DNA from: Halobacteriovoraceae bacterium
GTDB lineage: Bacteria > Bdellovibrionota > Bacteriovoracia > Bacteriovoracales > Bacteriovoracaceae
Length of the DNA stretch: 64,000 nt
NCBI GenBank assembly: GCA_002712005.1
Contig: PASP01000015.1
Location: 1 to 64,000 of the forward strand
Reading direction: 5' to 3'
The position numbers were made by a program, and so were the translations under genes. Positions 45,754 to 55,290 of the stretch are shown here, piece by piece. Numbering within the stretch: position 1 is the stretch's first letter; every line of letters starts with the position of its first letter. The notes below the pieces were generated by a model. It had not been told where the DNA came from. It did not search any database and saw only the letters and a list, made by a program, of their open reading frames with translations.

Positions 45754-46238
45754 ATGAAAGTTGGAATTATTGGTGCAAATAGTTTTATTGCTAAAGCATT
45801 TTGTAAGGAAGTGTTTTTTATATTTTCGTTAGTTCTTTTTAGAAGAAAAGGGCCTTAGGAGCTTGCGCACTCTGGCAAGTGCAAGATAATTAATGACGAT
45901 TTTGATTTTGATGAAAGCATTTGCATGGCTTAGATACTGTGATTAATTTTGTAGCTATAGTTCATCGAGTAGGTGCTCTTGGTTGGGATTATGAGAAAAT
46001 AAATTAATTATCGTTGTATCTATTAAAATTATATGGAAGGTTTAAATTAATGACCGAAAAAAGAGTTGGCTGCAAAGAGAAATTCTTCAAAGCTTACAAT
46101 AATCAAACCTTCAATGATTCATGGTATTTAATGAAAACGATAAATCGTTATGATAAATTTCTCCTTTTTCCTTTTTTTAAGGGAATCAATAATGGTAGAA
46201 GATTTTGGAGTTTTTATTCAATTGTAAACATTCTTTAG
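45754..46238 (+). pseudogene. decayed NAD-dependent epimerase/dehydratase
   Basis: From ATG 45754 the frame begins KVGIIGANSFIAKAF, a Rossmann N-terminus, and then breaks up with stops (from 45856). A later piece reads VINFVAIVHRVGALGWDYEKIN, matching the strand-4 region of SDR epimerases. A further piece ending at 46238 (LFPFFKGINNGRRFWSFYSIVNI) resembles the C-terminal part of capsule-type epimerases (FP.I.N.RS...I.NL). Several frameshifts, deletions and stops are needed to join them, so the gene is dead. Boundaries are approximate. Confidence 0.55.
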
Positions 46239-46335
46239 AAAATTGTCATAACTCAAAAAGAAGATGTATTTGTTTTTTTTGCGAATAAAATTTCAGAAAA
46301 TATATACTTTAAATATGACTCTAGTAAGAATTAAG

Positions 46336-46958
46336 ATGGGAGTAATTTTGCAAAAAAAACATTTTTATATTCACTTCTTGGAAAGCCTTTTTTTTATAGA
46401 CTAGTGCAGTGGGGATTTGATCACAAAAAGACACGTTCTCAATTTAGAGAGCTTCTGGGAGATATTAAAGGAAAAAAAATACTTGATGTCGGCTGTGGCC
46501 CTGGAGATGATGCAGAGGTTTTTAAAGAAGGAACCTATATCGGCATAGATATCTCATCAAATTATATTAATGAAGCAAACCAGTCATATGGACATATTGG
46601 ACAATTTTTTTGCACATCAATTGATGATATAAATGACTTAAACCTCTCATGTGTCGATGTGTTTATTTTAAAGGGTGTTCTTCATCATTTAAGCGATACG
46701 CAAATTAAATCAATGATGGAAAGCTTTGAGAATATAAAAAATGAAAATGCAATTGTCGTTACACTTGATCCTGTGTTTTTTGATAATCAAGGGTGGTGTG
46801 AGAGAGTTCTTGCAGAAATGGACAGGGGCGAGGCAGTAAGGCACCAAGAGGCTTATCTCCAATTGATTAAACCATTCTGCACTAATGTTGAAACTTATAG
46901 AACGCATCAATTTCTTCCACCCTATGATCGTTTACTTATGAAGTGCCACTTAGTATGA
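46336..46958 (+). CDS. class I SAM methyltransferase with an A-tract frameshift near the 5' end
   Basis: The intact core (frame from GTG 46404, 184 residues) has motif I KILDVGCGPGDDAEVF, YIGIDIS, VFILKGVLHHLSD and IVVTLDPVF. The same frame stays open upstream to 46335 and encodes LYSLLGKPFFYRLVQWGF, typical of the N-terminal helix of this family, but has no start codon there. An ATG at 46336 in another frame reads MGVILQKK up to a run of eight A (46352-46359); a -1 shift there joins both into about 207 residues. So the gene either lost one A or uses slippage; starting at GTG 46404 would drop the N-terminal helix. Confidence 0.65.
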
Positions 46959-47334
46959 GGCACTGTTGAGAATCTAATTTTACAGGTTAATTTAAGGTTT
47001 AATTAATATTAAAATATCGAGTTTAAATGAATACACTCATTTTTGTAGTAGTTAGATTTGAATAATATGAATTAGGAGCTAGGTGCTTTTGGATTACAAA
47101 CTATTAAGCATGATTTAAAGGGAGCCTCAAAACTTTTTCATGATAAAAGTTCTAAATCTAGAAAACGAGTGATTAATTTGGACATTAATTCAAGAGCATG
47201 GTCTTGACTTGCTTTATCTATTAATGTTTTCCAATTTTGTAGGGAGGAGCTCTGAAGAAAAACAATTGGGAAAAGGGTCATAAATGAGTTCGACTTCAAA
47301 GTATACTAATGAAAGTTTATTTTAAAGACTTTTT
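46959..47334. other. gene-free stretch with broken coding traces
   Basis: No intact gene. A plus-strand frame at about 47076-47310 reads ELGAFGLQTIKHDLKGAS and then more coding-like sequence interrupted by stops. I cannot assign it to a family. Together with its neighbours it looks like decayed gene material and not a regulatory region. Confidence 0.4.
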
Positions 47335-47727
47335 TTAGTATTTCGAGGAAAGTGTCAAGCATATGAATCTTCCTCTGGTCACAAAAAAGATGTAGGAAGT
47401 AGCTGTTATGAAGATCTTTCCGTTGGGATCAGGTTTTTTTATTTTTTGGAGGAAGTCAACAAGGGCTTCTATAAGCTCAATGACATCAAAGAGTCCAAGA
47501 CTTGAAAAAATTAAGTTAACATCTTCAATTTTAGACTTGTGTATAGATTTTAGATATCCGAGTTGAGTATTTTTACATCCATTCTTTCTTGGCTCTATTA
47601 AATGAATCTCTGAATTGCTATAGAGGTTTTTTTATGTTTCGATATATAACAACTAACTCCTCCCTATATCTGCAAATTTTGGAACCATTCCAACTTCTTG
47701 AGTTAAGAAGCCGATGGCTTTAAAGTT
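47335..47727 (-). pseudogene. decayed SAM methyltransferase-like gene
   Basis: One minus-strand frame reads FKAIGFLTQEVGMVPKFADIGRS, stop, LLYIET, stop, KNLYSNSEIHLIEPRKNG, then an uninterrupted piece with DVNLIFSSLGLFDVIELIEALVDFL and GKIFITATSYIFFVTRGRF to a TAA at 47335. This follows the order of a class I methyltransferase (motif I, acidic residue after strand 2, FSSLGLFDV at motif II, IFITATS at strand 5). Two internal stops and a missing start show that it is dead. It is directly downstream of the gmd-fcl-GT2 operon, on the same strand. The 47728-47885 gap holds nothing I recognise. Confidence 0.5.
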
Positions 47728-47885
47728 TCAATCTAAAGTATTATGTAGTAATGTTGGATTCATCGGTACAATCATGAGCAATGGCGTGAGCATATTTTGT
47801 TTTGTGGTAACAGCTCTTAACCATTCTCGTTAAGATCTTTGCAGGTACTTTATTCCGATCCTAAATTTATTACCTTTTTATAATA

Positions 47886-48782
47886 TCAGTAATGCTTGCA
47901 TAAAAGAGCTAGTAAAAAGCCCCTAATCCTACCTGTTAATGCACAGATAGGATAAATCGAAGTTTTAATTTTTAATCTAAGTATTAACTTAATAAATTGA
48001 AAGATGGGAAGAAGAATCATTTCTAGAAGCTCTAAAAGTACTAATGACTTTCTATTAAAAATTAGCCATTTTGATACAAGTGCACCCTTTCCTCTTCCAT
48101 ACCGAAAGGCTTTATCACAACTAGAGCTAAAGTCCCCAGCATACGGCTTAATGTGTAGAACTCTAAGTTCGGGCGAGTACTTCATCTTAATTTTATGAAA
48201 GTAAGCTTTCCAAGCAAAATCAGTCTCCTCACCACTTCCCCAATAAGAGCCCGCACCAAACCTTTCATCGAAACCATTAAGTTCACGAAAGATCTCAGAT
48301 TGAACACTAAAGTTTGAGCCCATGAGAAGCTTTGTATTGATAAATTTATTAAGATCTCCTCCAATCTTATGGCGAGGTGAGTAGAACTCGAAATTGTCAT
48401 CACGAATGATGGAGCCTGCAAAGATGCGAACATCAGGATTTTCCTTAACAACACTTACAAATGTTTCAAGATAATTATCATCAAAATAACCATCATCATC
48501 ACAGAAAATAATCCAGCCCTCGATTTCCTCTTTTAATAGAGAGTTTCTGGCAACAGAAACACAATTGGATTCAGATTTAATCCTTCTAAATTTTGGATGA
48601 TTTGTAATATCTTGGGGGAGATTGAGGGGGGGATCATTTTGATCGATGAGAATAACTTGTTCGAGATAATCAGATTGCTTAAGAGATGAATAAAGTGATC
48701 TTGAAACCAAATCAGTACTTCGTTTGTATGTATTGGTTACAACAGTAATAGTGAGGTCAGTTTTAGTATTCACTTTTAACAT
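47886..48782 (-). CDS. GT2-family glycosyltransferase
   Basis: A 298-residue GT-A enzyme: [64 protein letters not shown] (metal-binding DDD), [11 protein letters not shown] and [19 protein letters not shown] with the likely catalytic acidic pair, then a hydrophobic C-terminal segment (about 245-275). It overlaps fcl by 7 bp and is the last gene of a gmd-fcl-GT2 operon, so it is a good candidate for the fucosyl (or other GDP-sugar) transferase, although GT2 members can use other donors. Confidence 0.85.
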   Translation of the reverse strand: MLKVNTKTDLTITVVTNTYKRSTDLVSRSLYSSLKQSDYLEQVILIDQNDPPLNLPQDITNHPKFRRIKSESNCVSVARNSLLKEEIEGWIIFCDDDGYFDDNYLETFVSVVKENPDVRIFAGSIIRDDNFEFYSPRHKIGGDLNKFINTKLLMGSNFSVQSEIFRELNGFDERFGAGSYWGSGEETDFAWKAYFHKIKMKYSPELRVLHIKPYAGDFSSSCDKAFRYGRGKGALVSKWLIFNRKSLVLLELLEMILLPIFQFIKLILRLKIKTSIYPICALTGRIRGFLLALLCKHY

Positions 48783-49744
48783 TCTCTTATGTGATTATTT
48801 TGGAAGTCTTTATAGGACAGGGCCAAGCCTCTTTTAAGGTTCGTTTTTGGCTCCCAGCCCATGCTTTTGATTAAACGACAATCTAATAACTTTCTGGGAG
48901 TGCCATCTGGTTTTGAAGTATCAAACTCTAATTCACCTTTAAAGCCTACGACATTACTTATAGTACTTGCTACTTCAGCAATGGAGAGATCTTCGCCAAA
49001 GCCGACATTCACATGAGAGCAACGCTTTTCAACATGATTCCAGTACTCTTCTTTTGAAAGGCCCATAAGGTAGACACAAGCTCTTGCTAGGTCTTCGACA
49101 TAGAGAAACTCTCTTTTCGGTGTGCCTGTTCCCCAGATGGAAACACTTTTACTGTTATTTGTTTTAGCTTCATGAAAGCGTCTGATAAGAGCCGGGATAA
49201 CGTGAGAGTTTTCTGGATGATAATTATCACCAGGGCCATAGAGGTTGGTTGGCATAGCTGATCTAAAGTCAGAACCATGTTGGCGATGATAAGATTCGCA
49301 AAGTTTTATGCCGGCGATTTTGGCCAGAGCGTAGGGCTCATTTGTTGGTTCTAGTGGACCTTCGAGCAATTGTTTTTCATTTATGGGCTGCTTTGCATGC
49401 TTTGGATAAATGCAAGATGAGCCAAGAAAAAGAAGTTTATTAACAGATGTTCGATGAGAAGCCTCAATGACATGAGACTCAATCATAAGGTTTTGATAGA
49501 TAAAATCGGCAGGGTAGGTGTTGTTGGCATGAATACCGCCAACCTTTGCAGCAGCAAGATAAACTTCGTCGAAATTGTGCTTTCCAAAGAAGTCGAAAAC
49601 TTCGTTTTGCTGTGTAAGATCAAGTTCGTTGCGAGCTGCCGTAATGATTTCAGCATTACTATCCTTTTGAAGCTCTCTGGAAATTGCAGAACCTACCATT
49701 CCTTGGTGTCCTGCAATAAAGACTTTCTTTTTAGCGCTACTCAT
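48776..49744 (-). CDS. fcl: GDP-L-fucose synthase
   Basis: A 322-residue epimerase/reductase: [17 protein letters not shown] (NADP motif), [62 protein letters not shown] (YxxxK) and [27 protein letters not shown], all characteristic of Fcl/WcaG. It converts GDP-4-keto-6-deoxymannose from Gmd to GDP-L-fucose. It begins 3 bp after gmd. Confidence 0.97.
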   Translation of the reverse strand: MSSAKKKVFIAGHQGMVGSAISRELQKDSNAEIITAARNELDLTQQNEVFDFFGKHNFDEVYLAAAKVGGIHANNTYPADFIYQNLMIESHVIEASHRTSVNKLLFLGSSCIYPKHAKQPINEKQLLEGPLEPTNEPYALAKIAGIKLCESYHRQHGSDFRSAMPTNLYGPGDNYHPENSHVIPALIRRFHEAKTNNSKSVSIWGTGTPKREFLYVEDLARACVYLMGLSKEEYWNHVEKRCSHVNVGFGEDLSIAEVASTISNVVGFKGELEFDTSKPDGTPRKLLDCRLIKSMGWEPKTNLKRGLALSYKDFQNNHIREC

Positions 49745-49747
49745 AAG

Positions 49748-50863
49748 TTACTCAAAGCTAAGAGGAGAGTTATGACCATTTTCTTTAAGAAAGGACAATT
49801 TCTTTGCTGTTTTCAAGTCTTCTGCAATCATTTCAGCACAGAGTTGTTCAATATTATATTTTGGCTTCCACCCAAGTTTTTCCTGAGCTTTTCTAGGATC
49901 TCCGAGAAGAGTTTCAACTTCAGCTGGGCGATAATAGCGCTTATCAACTTTAATTATGGTATCTCCGACTTTTAGTCCTTTCGATATTGTCGAATCAACA
50001 GACTTAATAATTCCAATTTCGCTTTCTTCTTTACCTTGAAATTCAAGTTCTATTCCTAGGCCCATCGCTGAAAGAGTCACAAAGTCGCGAACACTGATCT
50101 GTTCTCCTGTTGCAATGACAAAGTCTTCAGGCTTATCTTGCTGAAGCATAAGCCACATGGCTTCAACGTAATCACGGGCATGTCCCCAATCTCGTTTAGC
50201 ATTGAGATTCCCAAGATAGAGGCAGTTATCAAGCCCTTGAGATATGTTAGCAAGTCCTCTAGTTATTTTTCTTGTTACAAAGGTCTCTCCTCTCCTAGGT
50301 GACTCATGATTGAAGAGAATGCCGTTGCAAGCATACATATTATAGGATTCACGATAATTAACGGTAATCCAGTAGCCATATATTTTTGCACAAGCATAGG
50401 GAGAACGTGGATAGAAGGGAGTTGATTCTTTTTGCGGAGTCTCTTGAACAAGTCCGTAGAGCTCACTAGTAGAAGCTTGATAAATTTTGGTTTTTTTAGT
50501 AAGTCCGAGCATTCGGACAGCCTCGAGAATTCTGAGTGTACCTATACCGTCAACATTCGCAGTATACTCAGGTGTGTCAAAGCTAACTTGAACGTGAGAC
50601 ATTGCACCAAGGTTGTAGATTTCATCTGGTTTAATATCGGAAATAAGTCTGATGATATTTCCTGTATCAGTAAGATCTCCGTAGTGTAACTTTAATTTAC
50701 GATTGCTTTCATGTGGATCTTGGTATAGGTGATCAATCCGCTCTGTATTGAAAAGAGAGGATCTACGTTTAATTCCGTGAACTTCATACCCTTTTGAGAG
50801 AAGGAGTTCTGCTAGGTAAGAGCCATCCTGCCCAGTTATTCCCGTTATTAAAGCTTTTTTCAT
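49748..50863 (-). CDS. gmd: GDP-mannose 4,6-dehydratase
   Basis: A 371-residue SDR, first gene of the gmd-fcl-GT2 operon. Motifs: [88 protein letters not shown] (YxxxK) and [17 protein letters not shown]. It makes GDP-4-keto-6-deoxy-D-mannose. The C-terminus is about 20 residues longer than in many Gmd proteins, and a [20 protein letters not shown] insert at around 285-305 is seen in a subset of the family. A 254-bp gap with the plus-strand polymerase gene lies upstream. Confidence 0.97.
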   Translation of the reverse strand: MKKALITGITGQDGSYLAELLLSKGYEVHGIKRRSSLFNTERIDHLYQDPHESNRKLKLHYGDLTDTGNIIRLISDIKPDEIYNLGAMSHVQVSFDTPEYTANVDGIGTLRILEAVRMLGLTKKTKIYQASTSELYGLVQETPQKESTPFYPRSPYACAKIYGYWITVNYRESYNMYACNGILFNHESPRRGETFVTRKITRGLANISQGLDNCLYLGNLNAKRDWGHARDYVEAMWLMLQQDKPEDFVIATGEQISVRDFVTLSAMGLGIELEFQGKEESEIGIIKSVDSTISKGLKVGDTIIKVDKRYYRPAEVETLLGDPRKAQEKLGWKPKYNIEQLCAEMIAEDLKTAKKLSFLKENGHNSPLSFE

Positions 50864-51117
50864 TTAACATCTTGGTTAAAGGTTTTTTTTAATGATAATA
50901 TCGAAATTCAAGAGAATAGACAATTTTTTATAGTGATGTGGGCTAGAGTTTTAGCTGTGAAAATGAGGATCTCTAGGGCTAACGTATCTTAGATTTTTTT
51001 TCTTACCTTGCGATAATGTAAGACTTTTGAAAATCGAAAATAATATTATAGATAGACAATTTTTAAGTTAAGTTCGATTTTGTAATCAATTTTTACTTTT
51101 ATTTCGGAGATAATAGA

Positions 51118-52227
51118 TTGCTTCATAGGTTGTTGGTTGTTACTTTTTTTACTTTAGGCTTTAATCATATTCTTATTTATGCTCCGGCTATCGCATTCCT
51201 ACTGAGCTTTATTATTTATGATGGCCAGCAGATTAAGCTGAATATTAAGCCGAGATATTTAGCTCTTTTAAGTCTAAGCGTCACTTATCTTGGAGTTTGT
51301 TATTTTAGTGAATACTATACATTCTCTGAGCCTTATAAGCCATTTATTAAAATTGTAGTAGGTCTTGTCCTTCTGACCTACTCTACAATCAGCTTAACGA
51401 AGAAGGATAATATCACTTTATTAATAGCTTACTTCATAGGTGTTCTTTTAAATGTTGGAGCGATAATGGTCTTTAACATTTTCATCCAAAGGGGAGGGTA
51501 TGGGGCGCTGCGCAGTGTCTTTACTGAAGGAGTTGAGAACTCACCCATCTTTTCAAATCTAATAGCTCTTTGCGTCGCTTTTTTTATTCCGTTTGCTATT
51601 TTTTTTAAAAAGAAGTGGATATATCTTTTAACCTATTCTGTCTTACTCTTAATTTATATATATTTTGGTATTTTCCTTAAGGCAAAGGCCTTTGTAATTA
51701 TTCTGGGCTTAGCTTTAATTTTATTTCCCCTTGTATTTGAAGCTAAGGCATTTAATAAAAAAATATATATTCTGATTTACTTAACCATAGGTTCATTTTT
51801 TTTTCTTTTGATTGAAAATACGAAAATAGGACATGCTCTAATTTATAGATTTGAAAACTTCTCTGGAACTAGGATTGAACTCTTAAAGGATGGTTTTATT
51901 AAATTAAAATCTTATCCACTTGGAGGCTTCTCTCCCAATCAAAGTATCGTCAAGTTACCTTGGTTTCATAATATATTTTTAGATACTGCAAGGCTGTCTG
52001 GATTCTTTGGTCTCCCGCTTTTTCTTTTAATCATTTCGTTCACTTTGTACAGTTCTCCTTTTCCTAAGAAGAACTTTAATAAACTTCCTATGTGGACATG
52101 GTTGTTTTCATTTATTCTTATGCAGCAAGAAGTGATTATAGAGGGAAGTCATATTCTATTATTTATTTTTCTAATGTCATCGTTTCTTATGATAATTCCA
52201 GAGGCTGTAGGCGAAGATCGATCTTAA
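51118..52227 (+). CDS. O-antigen polymerase/ligase-like membrane protein
   Basis: A 369-residue protein with about ten helices and a periplasmic loop at about 265-310 with FSGTRIELLKDGFIKL and LPWFHNIFLDTARLSGFFGLP, which matches the HN.fld...G..G pattern of the Wzy_C/O-antigen ligase superfamily. With Wzx next to it, a Wzy role is likely. The TTG start at 51118 has a modest leader (CGGAG). Its last 51 bp overlap the convergent wzx-like gene. Confidence 0.72.
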   Translation: MLHRLLVVTFFTLGFNHILIYAPAIAFLLSFIIYDGQQIKLNIKPRYLALLSLSVTYLGVCYFSEYYTFSEPYKPFIKIVVGLVLLTYSTISLTKKDNITLLIAYFIGVLLNVGAIMVFNIFIQRGGYGALRSVFTEGVENSPIFSNLIALCVAFFIPFAIFFKKKWIYLLTYSVLLLIYIYFGIFLKAKAFVIILGLALILFPLVFEAKAFNKKIYILIYLTIGSFFFLLIENTKIGHALIYRFENFSGTRIELLKDGFIKLKSYPLGGFSPNQSIVKLPWFHNIFLDTARLSGFFGLPLFLLIISFTLYSSPFPKKNFNKLPMWTWLFSFILMQQEVIIEGSHILLFIFLMSSFLMIIPEAVGEDRS

Positions 52228-53496
52228 CTTGATGATAAACATTTCTTTTGTTCTATGGTTAGTTAGGTCTGCAAATAAACTTGAAAATGATGAACTTATT
52301 AATGTTGAAATGGCTGCGCCAGCACCACCATATATTGGGATGAGATAATAGTTTAAAATAATATTAGAAATACATCCAATTATACTTCTTCTTAGAGTTA
52401 GGGTAGTTAGACCTTCAGTAACAAGCCATTTTCCACTAACTAATCCCATTGAAACAAAAACTCCGTTCCATATGTGAATTTTTAAAATTGATGTTGCTTC
52501 ATTATATTGTTCACCGTAAAGAAGGCCAATTACAAAATTTGCAGATAATGACATGAAGATAGCAAAAGCTAAGGAAGAGAATACAAGTGCATCCATAAGT
52601 CTTTGAACTCTAATACCATAAACTTCTTGTCCCTTGTCCTTTTTGGCATTAATTATTGCAGGGAAAAGAGAGGCTGTTAGAATCATGGGAATACTGTACC
52701 AGATTTCTGTAAACTTAAGAGCAGCGGCATACTCCCCAACTGACTTCTTGTCGATCATTTGCCCGAGCATAACTTGATCAATTTTCATATACAGAGAGAT
52801 TAGTAGCCCTGATAGCATGAGAGGCCAAGAAGCTTTTAAAAGCTCCTTCGCTGTCGCTTTAGAGAATCTAAAAGGAGTATGATAATTATTTCTATGGATG
52901 AAGAAGTAATAGATAGATAAGCCACCTGCCCCAAGTAAGAACTCGAGCGCCATTGCATAGGCAAAATAAATAGTCGATAAGTTAAGATAAATGAAAAATG
53001 CGATAAGAAGCTTACTTATAATTAAAGAAATTAAGAAAATAAAGACGCTTACTTTAGATTTTACCTGAGATTGAAAATAGAGGTCAAAAATATAAAGTAT
53101 TTGAAATACCACAGTGGTCGAAAAAACTAGAATAATCTCAAATGAATTAGCCTCAATATTAAATAAGTAGCAAGATAAGATGAGTAGAGGATAGTAAATA
53201 AAAACAGAACCAAGGGATTTTAACAAAAGGGAGGTCCCTAAAACTTCTCCTAGGCTAGTTGTTCTTTTAACAATTTCTTTAACAATTACCTCATCTAGAC
53301 CTAGGGTGGAAAAGGCCTTGAAAAGAAATACGAAGCTCATTGCGTAATTGAGAGTTCCAAAGTCTTCAGGACCTAAATACCGAGCAAGCCAAACAGATAC
53401 AAATAGTCCAAAAAAAAGTCTTATCGCTTTCTCTATGAGAAGCCAGACTGTGTTTGAAGCATAGCGTTTGAAACCATCATGGCTAAATATTTTCAT
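52177..53496 (-). CDS. Wzx-type O-antigen flippase
   Basis: A 439-residue protein with about 12-14 helices and the polysaccharide-export pattern: KRYASNTVWLLIEKAIRLFFGLFVSVWLARYLGPEDFGTLNYAMSF-like N-terminus, SWPLMLSGLLISLYMKIDQVMLG and TEIWYSIPMILTASLFPAI. It would flip undecaprenyl-diphosphate-linked repeat units to the periplasm. Convergent overlap of 51 bp with the Wzy-like gene is unusual and could create antisense pairing between both 3' ends. Confidence 0.9.
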   Translation of the reverse strand: MKIFSHDGFKRYASNTVWLLIEKAIRLFFGLFVSVWLARYLGPEDFGTLNYAMSFVFLFKAFSTLGLDEVIVKEIVKRTTSLGEVLGTSLLLKSLGSVFIYYPLLILSCYLFNIEANSFEIILVFSTTVVFQILYIFDLYFQSQVKSKVSVFIFLISLIISKLLIAFFIYLNLSTIYFAYAMALEFLLGAGGLSIYYFFIHRNNYHTPFRFSKATAKELLKASWPLMLSGLLISLYMKIDQVMLGQMIDKKSVGEYAAALKFTEIWYSIPMILTASLFPAIINAKKDKGQEVYGIRVQRLMDALVFSSLAFAIFMSLSANFVIGLLYGEQYNEATSILKIHIWNGVFVSMGLVSGKWLVTEGLTTLTLRRSIIGCISNIILNYYLIPIYGGAGAAISTLISSSFSSLFADLTNHRTKEMFIIKLRSIFAYSLWNYHKKR

Positions 53497-53578
53497 TATG
53501 AATCTCGGTATGGAATAAAGTTAATACGTCTCACAATACTATCTTTATTAATTTAGTTGAACTAAAATGCTCTTCAAT

Positions 53579-54361
53579 ATGAAAATATCAATAATCTCAA
53601 TTACATTCAATAACTATGAAGAACTCATTAAAACTCTTCGAAGTATACCGGAAGACCCTAGAGTCGAAATAGTTGTGATAAATGGTGGGGGATGCGAACA
53701 AACAAAGGATTTTTTAGAAAATAATTCCGAAATTGTCTCAGTTTCTGAGCCAGATAAAGGAATAGCTGATGCATTTAATAAAGGTTTCGATTTAGCGTCC
53801 GGTGATTTGTTTCTCTTTTTAAATAGTGGAGATATTTTAATAGAGAAAAGATATATTGATTGGCTACTTAAGCAAAATGAAGGGGACTTTTTCTATGCTG
53901 GTATATTGTTTGATGACTATGAATATGGCATCGTCCCGATTTATCCTCACAATAGAAATATAGGTTATGGGATGCCTTATCCACATCAAACTTTGGCAGT
54001 TAAGCGTTATGTTGTCGAGAAGATAGGGAACTTTAATTTATCTTATTCAATTGCTATGGATTATGAATTTACGTGTCGAATGATTAAAGCAGGCTTCTGT
54101 GGAAAGCAATTTGATGGTGGGCCTGTTGTTCTTATGGATGGGGCTGGAGTGTCTAGAGTGAAAGAGCTTCAGAGTATTAAAGATGCTCTTCGAGCTCTGT
54201 GGAGTTCTAAACTTATATATAGACCATTTATCTCTGTGACATTTGTTTTAAGGTGTTTAAGAATAATAGCTCGAAAAATAATGGAATTTTTTGGACTTCG
54301 TTCCTTAGTAAAAAAATATAAAATATCCAAAGCACAGAGGGCCTTAAAAAGAAAAAGATAA
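53579..54361 (+). CDS. GT2-family glycosyltransferase
   Basis: A 260-residue GT-A enzyme: MKISIISITFNNYEELIKTL, IVVINGGGCEQT, SEPDKGIADAFNKGFDLASGDLFLFLNSGD (metal-binding region) and PYPHQTLAVKRYVVEKIGNF with the catalytic AMDYEF. The pattern matches the small GT2 proteins of colanic-acid and capsule clusters (WcaA/WcaE-like). ATG 53579 puts the family N-terminus first; ATG 53567 is an alternative. It is the first of four plus-strand genes. Confidence 0.88.
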   Translation: MKISIISITFNNYEELIKTLRSIPEDPRVEIVVINGGGCEQTKDFLENNSEIVSVSEPDKGIADAFNKGFDLASGDLFLFLNSGDILIEKRYIDWLLKQNEGDFFYAGILFDDYEYGIVPIYPHNRNIGYGMPYPHQTLAVKRYVVEKIGNFNLSYSIAMDYEFTCRMIKAGFCGKQFDGGPVVLMDGAGVSRVKELQSIKDALRALWSSKLIYRPFISVTFVLRCLRIIARKIMEFFGLRSLVKKYKISKAQRALKRKR

Positions 54362-54390
54362 GCTTTCTTCCAACCTAAGGGGTTTGTAAA

Positions 54391-55290
54391 TTGAAAAGTA
54401 GTACCCTCCGAAAACAACCCATTCTTCTAATTGGCTTCAATCGTCCTAATCATATTGAACAAGTTTTTGCGAAGATTATGGAATATAAACCAACTCATTT
54501 CTATCTTGCTGTTGATGGAGCAAGAAATGAAGAGGAGGATCAAGTTGTAAAGAAGGTGCAATCGATAACGGAGAGAGTCAATTGGAACTGTGAAGTTAAG
54601 ACATTTTTTCAAAAAGAAAATTTAGGTTGTAAGAGAGCAGTTAGTACGGCGATTACATGGTTCTTTGAGTATGAAGAGCAAGGTATAATCCTCGAGGATG
54701 ATTGCGTACCAGACTTGTCTTTTTTTGATTTTTGCTCATTTAATCTTGATCATTTTAGAAATGATTATCGGATAGGTATGGTTGCAGGATGTAATCTAGG
54801 AGCAAATTTTGATAGTGAAGAAAGTTTTTTCTTTTCATATTATATTTCTATTTGGGGCTGGGCAACATGGCGTAGAGCTTGGAAGTTTTATGATGTAAAT
54901 GGAGATTTAATTGAAAATGATCACATGAGAAGAACTATGAAAAGACATTTTTCATGGAATGAACTTATATATCGAACAAAATGCTTTAAGGCTGTTCAAT
55001 TAGGAGAAATTGATACTTGGGACTATCAGTGGCATCTCACCTGTCTCAGTCAGAATTTTTTAACAATTGTTCCACGCTTGAATCTTGTTTCAAATATTGG
55101 AGTAGGGGAGGAGGCAACTCATACAAAGGACTCTCGTAATCTCAATTTTGATAAGTATTCGATGTCGGCTCCCTATAAAGCTCCAAAATATATAATCTTT
55201 AATGACCAATATGACTTATCTCACGAAGGAACTTCAAGAAATTTTTTTAAGTGGCTGTTGAATAAAGGAAAAACATGGTTAGGAAAGTAA
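54391..55290 (+). CDS. GT-A-fold glycosyltransferase-like protein
   Basis: A 299-residue protein beginning with QPILLIGFNRPNHIEQVFAKI, then FYLAVDGARNEEEDQVVKKVQ, NLGCKRAVSTAITWFFE, GIILEDDCVPDLSFFDFC (acidic metal-binding cluster EDD) and SIWGWATWRRAWKFYD. This is a known GT-A-like family of surface-glycan clusters with undefined donor. TTG 54391 is preceded by a good site (TAAGGGG). Overlaps the next gene by 16 bp. Confidence 0.8.
   Translation: MKSSTLRKQPILLIGFNRPNHIEQVFAKIMEYKPTHFYLAVDGARNEEEDQVVKKVQSITERVNWNCEVKTFFQKENLGCKRAVSTAITWFFEYEEQGIILEDDCVPDLSFFDFCSFNLDHFRNDYRIGMVAGCNLGANFDSEESFFFSYYISIWGWATWRRAWKFYDVNGDLIENDHMRRTMKRHFSWNELIYRTKCFKAVQLGEIDTWDYQWHLTCLSQNFLTIVPRLNLVSNIGVGEEATHTKDSRNLNFDKYSMSAPYKAPKYIIFNDQYDLSHEGTSRNFFKWLLNKGKTWLGK

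Noticed and set aside
49454-49975. A 173-codon plus-strand frame opposite fcl and gmd
   Set aside because: It is the antisense of two well-supported genes and shows no protein-like features.
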